From Saprospiraceae bacterium (GTDB lineage: Bacteria > Bacteroidota > Bacteroidia > Chitinophagales > Saprospiraceae): a stretch of DNA of 64,000 bases. A model generated the notes under the pieces. That model had not been told where the DNA came from. It searched no databases and worked only from the letters and a program-made list of their open reading frames with translations. The stretch spans positions 1,586,501-1,650,500 of the forward strand of contig JADJYQ010000001.1 in assembly GCA_016719615.1 (NCBI GenBank), in the 5' to 3' direction. Within the stretch, counting starts at the first letter, position 1. Each line of letters begins with the position of its first letter. A program made the translations under genes and the position numbers. Below, piece by piece: positions 55,165 through 64,000 of this stretch.

Positions 55165-56012
55165 TTAATAATCCGTTCCCCTATTGCATTTTAAGAACCT
55201 GGGTTTATTATAAAAGTCGCATTTTATTTCAATATTCTCATAGTTCTCTTTTTGAAATATGGCATATATTTCATTCGCAAAAAATTCATTTAATTCCAAG
55301 TAAATGCATGCATACTCGAACAAATGTTGTTTACCAAATTCCGCAATCATTTTATAAAATATCAATGGATCTTCTCCTTTGGCAAAGAGAGCCGTCCAAG
55401 GTTCAAATTGCAAGACTTTTTGATCCATTTTCTCCAACTCAGTACTACTGATATAAGGTGGATTGCTTACAATAATATCATACTTTTTTCAGGCCATTCA
55501 TTTACATTTAAAAAATCAGATATTCGGTATTCCACATCTAATTGTAAGCGTTTTGCGTTTTCTACAGAACAATCCACAGCAGTTTTAGACACATCAATAC
55601 CGGATAATTCCCAATCATTTTTTTTGCTTTTCAAGTACAAACTGATACAACCTGAGCCAGATCCAATGTCGAGAACTTTCAGGGAATTAAACTCTTTGTT
55701 TTCAAGATAAATTTTGTGAGCCAACTCCTCAGTTTCAGATCTGGGAATAAGAACATCTCTATTGATTTTCAAATTTAGATTTATAAAAGGAGCTATTCCT
55801 GAAATGTATTGAATAGGCTCTCCTGATTGGAGTCTAAATACCCAATCAAGTATCCATTTTTCATTCCTCAAGTCCTTCAAATGAATTACTTGTTGTTTCT
55901 GTGTTTCCTTCCAATGCGCTATGAAATAATTTGCTAAATTATTGATTTCGTGCGTATTATAACTGGTTTTTAACTCGAGTTCCAAAAACTGGCACAGTTC
56001 TTGTTTTAACAT
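55165..56012 (-). CDS. prmC: peptide chain release factor N5-glutamine methyltransferase (frameshifted)
   Basis: PrmC methylates the GGQ glutamine of release factors. The N-terminal domain and Rossmann motif I 'VLDIGSGSGCISLYL' are in one frame, which then stops at 55467 after 'EKSMILL'. Adding one A to the homopolymer at 55484-55489 (T6 on the plus strand) restores 'EKKYDIIVSNPPYIS', including the catalytic NPPY motif, and continues into the C-terminal frame 'EKMDQKVLQFEPWTALFA'. Corrected length (about 282 residues) is normal. Sequence error is the simplest explanation, because prmC is important for growth. Confidence 0.88.
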
Positions 56013-56036
56013 TTACGTATTATAAATTTATTTAAT

Positions 56037-58572
56037 ATGTATACCACTCAACTCAAGACTGCAAAGGCTCTTTCTCAAACAAAAGTAATCGGTTTTGTAT
56101 GCACTTTGTTATTTATTGCTCAAAGTGTAAGCCTCTCTTCTCAATCGAATGATCCTTTTGGAATCCGACTTATGGAGCAACTTGAAAAGCCTCAGAGCAG
56201 AAGTTTATTTCAAGGCACAAAAAATATTAAACAAGACGTATCAAATAGCTCCCTTCAAAAAATAGGTGTAAATAAAAAGGTAATTCAAAAAATATTAAAT
56301 CAATTTAATCCATTATTGAATATTGAAATTCCCGTTCAAACGGAACAATCCTTGTCCTATAATTACGTAGAGTATAACTTTTATACTGAAGAATTTGAAG
56401 TAAATTTAATTGACCAAAACCAGATTCAGAAAACTGAAGTAGATCCCGGAATTCATTTAAAAGGAATACCTGCAGATGGTTCTAAAGGGTTCTCCAGTTT
56501 AAGTTTGTTTTCAAATTCAATATATGGTACATTTTTGCATGATAATGGAATTCATTATAGTGTGACACCTACACAATCCCAGAATTTAGATGTGATTGAA
56601 TGTGTTTTCGCAGACGAACGCACTTCCAATTGGTCAGCACATTCCACCGGTTGTCATACTGATGATATTCGCGATTTTATGGGATCAGAAATCAATTTAG
56701 ATATTCGTTCAACAGATCAGTGCAAAAGAGTTGAAATTTCTGTTCATGTTGATTACGATCTCTATTTGAAATTTAACAAAAATCCACAAGAAGTCAGTAA
56801 TTATGTTACCGGACTTTTCAACAATGTGCACACATTATATAAAAATGAAGGCATCAGCATTGCATTGGCACAAATTAATATAAACACAAGTGAAGATTAT
56901 TTTTCTCATATCAGCGCAAGTAGCGATCTTGAAAATTTTCGCAAAAAATACCCAAATTCAAACAAAACAATTAAGCTTCTCTTAAGTGGATATTCTAAAG
57001 GTAACAAGGCTGCACTTGGAGGTATAGCATATATTAATACCATTTGCAACAGCAGTTATTCTTACGCTTATGGAAATGTAGTTGGTAGCTATACTCAAAG
57101 CCCTGCTTACAGTTGGGATGTGTTTGTAGTAGCACATGAACTAGGACATGTTTTCGGTTCCAGGCATACACATGCCTGCGCCTGGGGACCTAACAAAAAT
57201 CAAGCAATTGATAATTGTGCTAAATTAGAAGGCACTTGTGGTCTGCCAGGAATTCCCAAGAAAGGAACGATGATGAGCTATTGCTACCTCAGTAATATGC
57301 CGGGCATAGATTTTTTAACAGGCTTTGGTCCAGAACCGGGCGCGCTCATACGTAGCACTATACAAAATGCATCTTGCTTAAAATCAAGTGCCCCTGAAGG
57401 AAAATATTTAGATACTGCAAATACTGTAATTACCGCAAATACAGAATGTTCAGATGGTTTATATACGCATTATTATTTTGACAATAATAGCATCGATGTC
57501 AAAGATGATATATTAATCGTAAGTATTCGCAAAGATTCCAATGATTTAGGATCCATAAGAGATTCCAGTTTATTTATACAATTGACCACCACCTCCGCAT
57601 ACGGAACTCATAAAGCTGCAATTATTAATGCCGACTATGTGGGTACATCCCGCACATTTCAAGTGGTTAATAAATATTGGACCTTAAAAACTAGCTCGAA
57701 ACTAAAAAAACCAATTAGTGTACAATATATCTTGTCTCCAAAGGATGTTTCAGATATGATGGGTTCTGTATCGGATTTAAATATACAAGATCTCTTATGC
57801 TTTCAAATTTTAGCTCCAGCTTCGATTGATCCTCGAACCAACCATCATTTAGCTAAAAATGGAAACTTTAAGTCATATGGCACATCAAATATGTCAGGTG
57901 CGGAAAAATTAATCTATTTGAAGCAAGGCAATGGAAGTTATATTGCAGAGCTCATAACGACCAGTTTTGAAAATACTGGGTTTGGATTTTTTCAAACAAA
58001 CACGACTCCATTTTTATCTTTTGGTGAACTAAAAGCAAGTTCAGAGGCCACAACAACTAATGTTGAATTCCAAACAAATTCAGAAAATAATTGCAAACGA
58101 TTTGTTCTGGAGAAATCAGTAAATGGTCTTCCTTACGATTCGGTACAGCAAATTCTATCAAAGGGTTCCAGTCAGCAAAAAGCAACATATGTTTTGAAAA
58201 TCAACTCTGGAAGCTTAATTTCTGATTGGCTCCGCGTAAAGGCAATTTCTACTTCAGGTCAAATGCTGTATTCTGCTCCGTTCCAGACGAGTCAAATCAC
58301 TCCAGTTACCGAAGAGCCATTAAACGTTTATCCAAATCCTGTAAGCCAGGAAACTAACTTTTGAGTATTACCATAAAGCAGCTATTACTGAGAAAATCTA
58401 TGTGAGCATTTTGGACCTAAACGGAAAAGTATTGAGAGGATATTCATACTATGCTAAGCCTGGAAAAAATTCGTACAACATTTATACCAGTGGCCTCAAG
58501 AACGGCTTACATTACTTGCGCATAACTAGTTCTACAGAAAGTCTTAAAGTTAGTTTTACGGTAAGTCAATAA
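56037..58572 (+). CDS. reprolysin-like zinc metalloprotease, T9SS-secreted (frameshifted)
   Basis: A signal peptide (about 15-34) precedes a propeptide-like region and a metzincin domain with the zinc motif 'VVAHELGHVFGSRHTHAC' (His367, Glu368) and a Met-turn 'GTMMSYC'. A T9SS sorting domain starts 'LNVYPNPVSQETNF' and breaks at 58364. Removing one T from the T4 run at 58359-58362 continues as 'EYYHKAAITEKIYVSILDLNGK' in two parts and ends at 58572. So the secreted protease is one gene with a net +1 insertion. The family (M12B-like) is common among Bacteroidota secreted proteases. Confidence 0.87.
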
Positions 58573-58578
58573 TTTCTA

Positions 58579-59070
58579 ATGCAATCGAAAACTAAAATAA
58601 TCAGTTACCAGATTTATGATCATACGGATGGATTGACGGTTGAACAGAATAGTGTGCTAAAGTCAGCTTTTCTAGCAAGTAATACCGCATATGCTCCTTA
58701 TTCAAATTATCAAGTGGGCGCAGCAATATTGCTTGGGGATGGCAATATTCTTTGTTCGAGTAATCAAGAAAATGCATCCTACCCTTGCGGAATTTGTGCA
58801 GAAAGAAACGTTTTATTTTATTATGGCTCGAATTATAAACAGCATAAAATTTTAAAACTAGCCATAAGTACTAAAATATTAAATCCGCATTTAGATTTAC
58901 CTCCGGCACCTTGTGGACTATGTCGACAAGTTATGGTTGAATACGAGCGAAACAATAAAAATAATATTGAAATCTTGTTAGGTCAGCCTGGTAAAACTCT
59001 TACCATATTTCAAAGTTGTAATGATTTATTGCCTTTTGGATTTAGTCCTGAATTTTTACAAAAAGATTAA
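58579..59070 (+). CDS. cdd: cytidine deaminase
   Basis: The 163-residue protein has 'NTAYAPYSNYQVGAAILL' and the zinc site in 'PCGICAERNVLFYYG' (Cys-Ala-Glu) plus 'PPAPCGLCRQVMVEYE'. It deaminates cytidine and deoxycytidine to uridine in pyrimidine salvage. The start is 6 bp after the corrected stop of the protease gene and the stop is 4 bp from the convergent kdsB stop. Confidence 0.95.
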   Translation: MQSKTKIISYQIYDHTDGLTVEQNSVLKSAFLASNTAYAPYSNYQVGAAILLGDGNILCSSNQENASYPCGICAERNVLFYYGSNYKQHKILKLAISTKILNPHLDLPPAPCGLCRQVMVEYERNNKNNIEILLGQPGKTLTIFQSCNDLLPFGFSPEFLQKD

Positions 59071-59074
59071 GCTT

Positions 59075-59827
59075 TTAATTTACTGATATCCTCTTAACTG
59101 CGGCATCATAATCACTTTGAGTATCAATTCCGAAAGATTGAAGATCCATTTGAGCTGTGATAATCTGGTAACCTTGTTCCAACCATCTCAGTTGTTCTAA
59201 TTTTTCAATAGATTCAAGATTGGAAACAGGTGTTTTCGTGATTTTTAATAAAGTTTCTCTTTCAAAAATATACAGTCCTATATGCCGAAAGATTTCATGA
59301 TTTGTAATATCCGGTGGAAGATCTCGATGAAATGGTATGGAGGCTCTGCTAAAGTACAAAGCGGAACCGAAAATATTTCTGACGACCTTCACAACATTGG
59401 GATTCATAAAATCAGCGGTGGTGTTTATCCGACTTATTAAAGTCCCAATAGAAGCCTTAGAGGCCACCATTATTTCCATCAAATAATCAACAGCCATGGG
59501 CTCCATAAAAGGCTCATCGCCCTGTAAATTTACCACATAACTGAATTCATGGAGTTGGGCAGCAATTTCTGCAATCCGATCTGTTCCACTTTGATGCTGA
59601 GGATCACTCATATATACATTCCCACCCCACGACTGCACATGCTTAAAAATTTCCGGATGGTCAGTAACAACTGCCACCGTATCTAATGTTTTACAAAGAA
59701 GAGCTCTGTCATATACGGACTTTAATATAGACTTATCACCTAATGGCAAAAGCAGCTTACCCGGCAACCGGGTAGAATCAAATCTTGCAGGGATCAAAGC
59801 TATCGTTTTGGGCATATTTTCATTCAT
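59075..59827 (-). CDS. kdsB: 3-deoxy-manno-octulosonate cytidylyltransferase
   Basis: KdsB activates Kdo as CMP-Kdo for lipid A core synthesis. The N-terminus 'IALIPARFDSTRLPGKLLLPLG' is the nucleotide-binding signature; 'DTVAVVTDHPEIF', 'SGTDRIAEIA', 'VVNLQGDEPFM', and 'GLYIFERETLL' follow. It supports a Gram-negative outer membrane with Kdo. ATG 59815 is an alternative start. Confidence 0.95.
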   Translation of the reverse strand: MNENMPKTIALIPARFDSTRLPGKLLLPLGDKSILKSVYDRALLCKTLDTVAVVTDHPEIFKHVQSWGGNVYMSDPQHQSGTDRIAEIAAQLHEFSYVVNLQGDEPFMEPMAVDYLMEIMVASKASIGTLISRINTTADFMNPNVVKVVRNIFGSALYFSRASIPFHRDLPPDITNHEIFRHIGLYIFERETLLKITKTPVSNLESIEKLEQLRWLEQGYQIITAQMDLQSFGIDTQSDYDAAVKRISVN

Positions 59828-59844
59828 ATAATAAATATTTATAA

Positions 59845-59852
59845 TATATTTG
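59845..59852 (+). promoter_or_regulatory. Bacteroidota-type -7 box (TATATTTG) for the LysM protein gene
   Basis: TATATTTG fits TAnnTTTG and lies 22 bp before the ATG at 59875 in the short divergent gap with kdsB. Confidence 0.5.
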
Positions 59853-59874
59853 TAACTAAATATCAGAGTATACC

Positions 59875-60705
59875 ATGAAATTCAATCTAAGTAGCAATTC
59901 CTGTAAAAGCATAATAGCCACGACTTTTTTATTACTTTTTACGAGCAGCAATTACGCGCAAGTTATTGAGATCCAACGGATTTCATCAAATGAATCGGAT
60001 CTCTATTTCATGCACAAAATACGTAAATCTGAAACCCTGTTTAGCATCGCAAGAACTTATGGCGTCAACTTGCCGGAGCTTACAAATTACAATTCTGATA
60101 TCGCGACCAAGCTTATAACGGAGTCGCATGAGATTCGCATACCCATAGAAGCACATTCGATTTTGGAAGATTCAATTCCAGGAGCTTCGCCAGTATATTA
60201 TAAAATAAAGCCAAAGGATAATCTATTTTCATTATCACATAGGGTCTTTAAGAAATCAGAAAATTTGCTGGCAAAACTCAATTCAGGCAACACATCAAAT
60301 ATGCATCCTGGTAATTTTCTAAAAATTGGCTATTTTAAATTTAATGTACCAGCTGAATCGGTTTTAGCTAAAGAAGTGCATCCTCAGGAAAATTCAGAGC
60401 GCATTGAGGAATCTCCAATTCATTTAATCCCTAATGCTGCATATAGCCGTGGGATTGCCTATGTTGAACGCAACAGGCTAGGTGAAGGTCGCTATTTTGC
60501 ATTGCATGCAACGGCTCCTATCGAATCTAGTATTGCTATTACCAATCCTGTAAACATGCGTACGATTTATGCAAAAGTCATAGGTAGATTACCCCCAATT
60601 TATGAAGCTGGTACTCAAGTCGTCGTATCTTCAAGTGTAGCCCGGTATTTAGGCATACCCGACAATCGCTTTTACGCGGTGATAACATATCAACAAAGGA
60701 AATAG
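59875..60705 (+). CDS. LysM-repeat protein with RlpA-like C-terminal domain
   Basis: A signal peptide (about 1-28, ending SNYAQ) is followed by two LysM-type peptidoglycan-binding repeats, 'RKSETLFSIARTYGVNLPEL' and 'KPKDNLFSLSHRVFKKSENL'. The C-terminal domain resembles the RlpA/double-psi barrel of Bacteroidota wall proteins: 'YFALHATAPIESSIAITNP' and 'TIYAKVIGRLPP', then 'SSSVARYLGI'. It is probably a periplasmic wall-binding protein that may cut or hold glycan strands. Confidence 0.85.
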   Translation: MKFNLSSNSCKSIIATTFLLLFTSSNYAQVIEIQRISSNESDLYFMHKIRKSETLFSIARTYGVNLPELTNYNSDIATKLITESHEIRIPIEAHSILEDSIPGASPVYYKIKPKDNLFSLSHRVFKKSENLLAKLNSGNTSNMHPGNFLKIGYFKFNVPAESVLAKEVHPQENSERIEESPIHLIPNAAYSRGIAYVERNRLGEGRYFALHATAPIESSIAITNPVNMRTIYAKVIGRLPPIYEAGTQVVVSSSVARYLGIPDNRFYAVITYQQRK

Positions 60706-60848
60706 GGCCTTTTTATGATTTTCTCAATGCCTAAAAGATAAGTTAAGTATCCTTTTGAATTTGATGCAGTCTCGAATAATAACGTTCTTTGTTCCCGATG
60801 TAAATTCTTTCAATAAAACCCGCCGTTTAATTTACAAAACAAATCTTT

Positions 60849-62206
60849 ATGAACTACTTTGATAATGTCTTAGAAACCGTCGGTAATACACCTCTCATTC
60901 AATTACATAAATCTGTTCATGGAATCACAGCTACCGTTTTAGCTAAAGTGGAAACTTTTAATCCCGGCCACTCTATAAAAGATCGCATGGCCATTAAAAT
61001 GATCAATGATGCAGAACAATCCGGTAAACTTAAACCCGGAGGGACTATTATTGAGTGTACGAGTGGAAATACAGGTATGGGTCTTGCATTAGCAGCTTGT
61101 GTGCGGTCCTATAAATGCATTTTTACAACATCCGACAAGCAATCAAAAGAAAAATAGATATGCTCAAAGCGATGGGCGCTGAAGTCATCGTTTGCCCAAC
61201 AAATGTAACTCCTGAAGATCCAAGATCTTATTATTCAGTAGCACGAAAACTCAGTGAAGAAATACCCAATTCATTTTGGTGTAATCAATATGATAATTTA
61301 TCAAATGCCCAAGCGCATTATGAAACAACAGGTCCTGAAATTTGGAATCAAACAGATGGCAAAATAACACATCTAGTAGTTGGGGTAGGTACCGGTGGCA
61401 CCATTTCAGGTGTTGCAAAATATTTAAAAGAACAAAATCCCGGCATCAAAATTTGGGGCATTGACACCTATGGTTCGGTATTTAAAAAATATAAAGAGAC
61501 AGGAATCTTTGATGAAAAAGAAATATATCCTTATATCACAGAAGGTATAGGAGAAGATATCTTACCAAAAAATGTAAATTTTGATTTGATTGATCTCTTT
61601 GAAAAGGTATCTGACAAAGATGGCGCTTTGGCTGCAAGAAGACTTGCACGAGATGAAGGCCTGTTATTAGGATATTCAGCAGGTTCTGCTTTGGCCGGTC
61701 TGCATCAATTAAAATCCAAACTGAAAGCTGATGATGTTGTTGTTTTAATTTTTCACGATCATGGGAGCAGATATATTGGAAAAATTTATAATGACGATTG
61801 GATGATCGAACGTGGTTTTCTCACAAAGGATAAAACTATAGCAGAGTTACTGAGATCGAAAGTTGATAAAACCTTTTATTCCATCTCACCCAATGAGACC
61901 ATCAGAAGCGTTTTGGGTCTGATGAAAAAACATGATATCTCGCAGCTTCCCGTTATTGAGGATGACCAAATAATTGGTACTGTTTCTGAAAATATGGTCT
62001 TAAGTTTCATTCTGGAAAATCCTTTAAACCATCCTGATAAGCCTGCCTCCATCATTATGTCTGAACCGATGCCTTTCTTAAAGAGAGAAACAACAATGAG
62101 TACTTTGAATAAATATTTTACTGAAAAGTGTCCCGGTGTCATCACAAAAGATGAAAACAATCAATATAATGTCATCACAAAATATGATATTATCCGTGCT
62201 ATTTAA
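60849..62206 (+). CDS. cystathionine beta-synthase/cysteine synthase with C-terminal CBS domains (frameshifted)
   Basis: The PLP domain has 'VGNTPLIQLHKS', PLP lysine in 'NPGHSIKDRMA', 'TSGNTGMGLALA' and 'VGVGTGGTISGVAKYL'. CBS repeats follow ('MKKHDISQLPVIEDDQIIGTV'), as in Bacteroidota cystathionine beta-synthase-like proteins. The first frame ends at 61157 with 'SDKQSKEK'. Adding one A to the A5 run at 61150-61154 gives 'EKIDMLKAMGAEVIV', continuous with the second frame from 61115. Corrected length is about 452 residues. It makes cystathionine or cysteine in sulfur metabolism; the exact reaction is not resolved. Confidence 0.87.
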
Positions 62207-62937
62207 ATTCTTTTCGTGAACAAATATTTATGCGTATAAATTTTTAAATCTTCGTTCCAAATTCCTTCAGGGTGCAATGAATCTTTGCGGACACTACCAG
62301 AAGCGTGTAGTATTAAGCCTAAGCCGCATAGAATACCGACATGATTTACTTGATGTTCAAATTTGCCATCAAAAAAAACAAGATCGCCTATTTTCATTTG
62401 ATCAAATAGAATAGTTTCACCCATTTGAGCCTGATCTTTTGCATCCCTTGCTATTTGTTTGCCTAAAAATCTAACATAAATCTGAACCAAGCCGCTACAA
62501 TCAATCCCATAAGTTGTCTTACCGCCCCATAAATAGGGAGCACCCAAATAATTTGTTTCGAGAATTGTAAGACAATCTTTAATGTTTAATATAGCTGTGG
62601 TCTCCCCTTCTACCAATTGAAATGATGAATTCCCCAAACAACTTGCAAATGGAACATTTAACAATTGATGATCATTAGCAACTTTTGCAAAATAGCTCGA
62701 AATAATAATAACATTGGGGGCATGCTTTGCTAATTCAAAATATTCTACTTTATGCTCAATCCAGCCCTCGTATTGATCCAGAACCGTTCGCACATAAACC
62801 CAATTTTCATTTTCTTCAAGTATCCAAAATTCCTCACCGAATAAAATCTGATGGATCATTTCAGATCGATGATTGGCTGCCTTTCGAACTGCCAGGGCAG
62901 CGACAATCAGGACATATTTATTGGTATTAAAGTTCAT
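62203..62937 (-). CDS. NlpC/P60 cysteine peptidase with N-terminal SH3-like region
   Basis: The first part has SH3-like segments ('WILEENENWVYVRTVLDQYEGWIEH' in two parts) that usually bind peptidoglycan. The C-terminal NlpC/P60 domain has the nucleophile Cys in 'YGIDCSGLVQIYVRFLG' and catalytic His in 'VNHVGILCGLGLILHASGS'. Such enzymes cleave gamma-D-Glu-diamino acid bonds in wall peptides. No clear signal peptide is seen. It is convergent with the CBS-domain gene, overlapping by 4 bp. Confidence 0.9.
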   Translation of the reverse strand: MNFNTNKYVLIVAALAVRKAANHRSEMIHQILFGEEFWILEENENWVYVRTVLDQYEGWIEHKVEYFELAKHAPNVIIISSYFAKVANDHQLLNVPFASCLGNSSFQLVEGETTAILNIKDCLTILETNYLGAPYLWGGKTTYGIDCSGLVQIYVRFLGKQIARDAKDQAQMGETILFDQMKIGDLVFFDGKFEHQVNHVGILCGLGLILHASGSVRKDSLHPEGIWNEDLKIYTHKYLFTKRI

Positions 62938-62953
62938 TGCGAATAGTTTGATT

Positions 62954-62961
62954 TATCTTTG
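62954..62961 (+). promoter_or_regulatory. Bacteroidota-type -7 box (TATCTTTG) for the PorP-like gene
   Basis: TATCTTTG lies 20 bp before the ATG at 62982 and matches TAnnTTTG. Confidence 0.55.
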
Positions 62962-62981
62962 CAATTTGACTGCAATCCCTT

Positions 62982-64000
62982 ATGTTTCACAAAATAATCT
63001 TAAGTAATTTCATCCTATTGATGAGTGGGCTTTTTATCAGCGCCCAAGATATTAGTTTTTCGCAATTTAATGCGGTCAACTTATATTATAATCCCGCATT
63101 TACAGGGTCATTTCCAGGCAATTACAGGGTTAGTTCAATGTACCGGAATCAATGGATTGGACTAAAGGACCGGCCGCTTACACAAATGGCTATCGCCGGA
63201 GATATCAAATTTAGTTTTGGATTTGACAATCCACTAAAAGACTTTATAGGTGCCGGAGTTTATTTTAATACAGATAGATCTCAGGTTTTTGACTGGAACA
63301 CAAACGAAATGGCTATTCAATTAGCATATCACAAGCTCTTAAGTAAAAACAAAAGAAGTTTTGTATCTGGCGGTTTCGGATTTGGCGTCAAACAACGGTC
63401 TGTAAATTATGATAATCTCTATTTTGAAGACCAATTTGACGGTTTGGATAAATACAACGGAAACACCAGAGAATTGCTGCCCCACAACATTCATGCATCG
63501 CCAACTTTGAATTTTGGATTTCAATATCATTCATATTTAACTCGAAAAACGCATCTCCAAATTGGACTTGCTGTGCATAAATTGTTTACAAAAGAATATT
63601 CTTTTTATAATGACTTCGAAAATCCTGATTACATAGGTTCCAGAGAAAATCAAGCTTTTCCGCAATATTATATTTATTTCGAACCTGATTTATCGCTACA
63701 ATAACTTTCAAGAAATTTATCCAAAATTACTGGTTAATTTGCAAGGACCACATGGTATTATTATAACGGGTTTTTCATATCGTCAGGCATTCCAAAAGTC
63801 AAATCAAAATGCATTACATACCGGGATCAGCACAAGAGCTGTCAAAAGTCAGTCTTCTCTTTCCTTTGCTGATCTTGGATTTCAACTTGGGTTTGAATTT
63901 CAAAATTTTATGATAGGCTTGCATTACGACTTTGGATTACGGGATGCAACGAGTTATAAAGCACCCTCCCACTCTTTCGAAATCAGTTTAAGACTTATGG
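62982..64000 (+). CDS. PorP/SprF-family type IX secretion membrane protein (frameshifted, cut by window edge)
   Basis: A signal peptide (about 1-21, ending SAQD) is followed by the PorP/SprF signature: 'FSQFNAVNLYYNPAFTGS' and 'YRVSSMYRNQWIGL'. The first frame stops at 63704 after 'YFEPDLSLQ'. Deleting one T from the T3 run near 63689-63691 gives 'PDYRYNNFQEIYPKLLVNLQG' in two parts, and the frame stays open to base 64000, with 'FADLGFQLGFEFQNF' and 'YKAPSHSFEISLRLM'. The barrel-like protein belongs with T9SS/gliding machinery. Its end is outside the window. Confidence 0.87.

Noticed and set aside
55165..55437. Independent 90-residue protein
   Set aside because: It is the C-terminal part of PrmC after a homopolymer frameshift.
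61115..62206. Separate gene starting with ATG at 61115
   Set aside because: The first residues are a frame-shifted copy of the first frame; one added A joins the two into one enzyme.
1..64000. tRNA, rRNA, phage or insertion-sequence genes
   Set aside because: I scanned the intergenic gaps and saw no tRNA-like cloverleaf, no rRNA stretch and no transposase or integrase motifs; this is by eye and not exhaustive.

Overview
The window looks like a chromosomal segment of an AT-rich Bacteroidota bacterium, most likely of the Saprospiria. Direct support comes from type IX secretion (T9SS) substrates with C-terminal sorting domains, a PorP/SprF-type protein, an Oar-like TonB-dependent receptor, and repeated TAnnTTTG promoter -7 boxes just upstream of genes. 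Further support comes from Bacteroidota-type FolP, Mrp, YqgE, CtlX and RlmH, and from a dockerin plus cohesin-like plus T9SS protein with the 'VWPGD' dockerin style I associate with Saprospiraceae (inference). I see no rRNA, tRNA, CRISPR array, prophage or intact insertion sequence. Most of the window is compact housekeeping sequence with short gaps and many 4-30 bp overlaps.

Layout. 1-5.8 kb: a TamB-like protein cut by the window edge, folP, an M23 peptidase, a PhoR/PhoB-like two-component pair, a small exported protein and sixA. 5.9-9.9 kb: a plus-strand run of a SWIM zinc-finger protein, a catalytically degenerate GH13 lipoprotein, rlmH and a rhomboid protease. 9.9-15.2 kb: proline/glutamate catabolism (pruA), coaD, lpdA, a DUF962 protein, a GNAT acetyltransferase and HMG-CoA lyase. 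15.2-23.9 kb: a small membrane protein, a TonB-like protein, a NamZ-type muramidase, an exonuclease/GIY-YIG nuclease, pyrF, mrp, a RibF-glycosyltransferase fusion and a pseudouridine synthase. 24-26.4 kb: a NarL-type regulator with its TPR kinase. 26.4-27 kb: a gene-poor gap with palindromic repeats and a strong terminator. 27-31 kb: the folE-fabD-yqgE-ABC-F operon. 31-32.9 kb: a LytS/LytTR pair. 32.9-36.9 kb: a large T9SS dockerin protein and a decayed gene. 37-45.1 kb: photolyase, a TPR lipoprotein, an Fe-S oxidoreductase operon, a phosphoribosyltransferase, a patatin and a lamin-tail/cupredoxin T9SS protein. 45.2-52.6 kb: TonB-dependent receptor, CtlX, YhhQ, an HscA-like Hsp70 and a SUI1 protein. 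52.6-64 kb: a BNR-repeat exported protein, prmC, a reprolysin-like T9SS protease, cdd, kdsB, a LysM/RlpA-like protein, cystathionine/cysteine synthase with CBS domains, an NlpC/P60 peptidase and a PorP-like protein cut by the window end.

Sequence quality matters for reading this window. At least seven genes are split by net single-base indels, mostly in A/T homopolymers: NamZ, ABC-F (twice), the dockerin protein, prmC, the cysteine synthase, the reprolysin-like protease and the PorP-like protein. Conceptual correction restores one continuous family-like protein each time, so I annotate them as single genes. A different lesion joins coaD and pruA: the CoaD C-terminus and the PruA N-terminus are both missing at one junction near 11.49 kb, which looks like a deletion or misassembly. 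The gene at 35.7-36.8 kb carries many disruptions and looks like a real pseudogene.

I did not find a clear undescribed multi-gene system. The best leads are the RibF-GT2 fusion, the dead GH13 lipoprotein next to a SWIM protein, the paired palindromes at 26.48 kb, the coaD/pruA junction and a blue-copper domain inside a T9SS lamin-tail protein.
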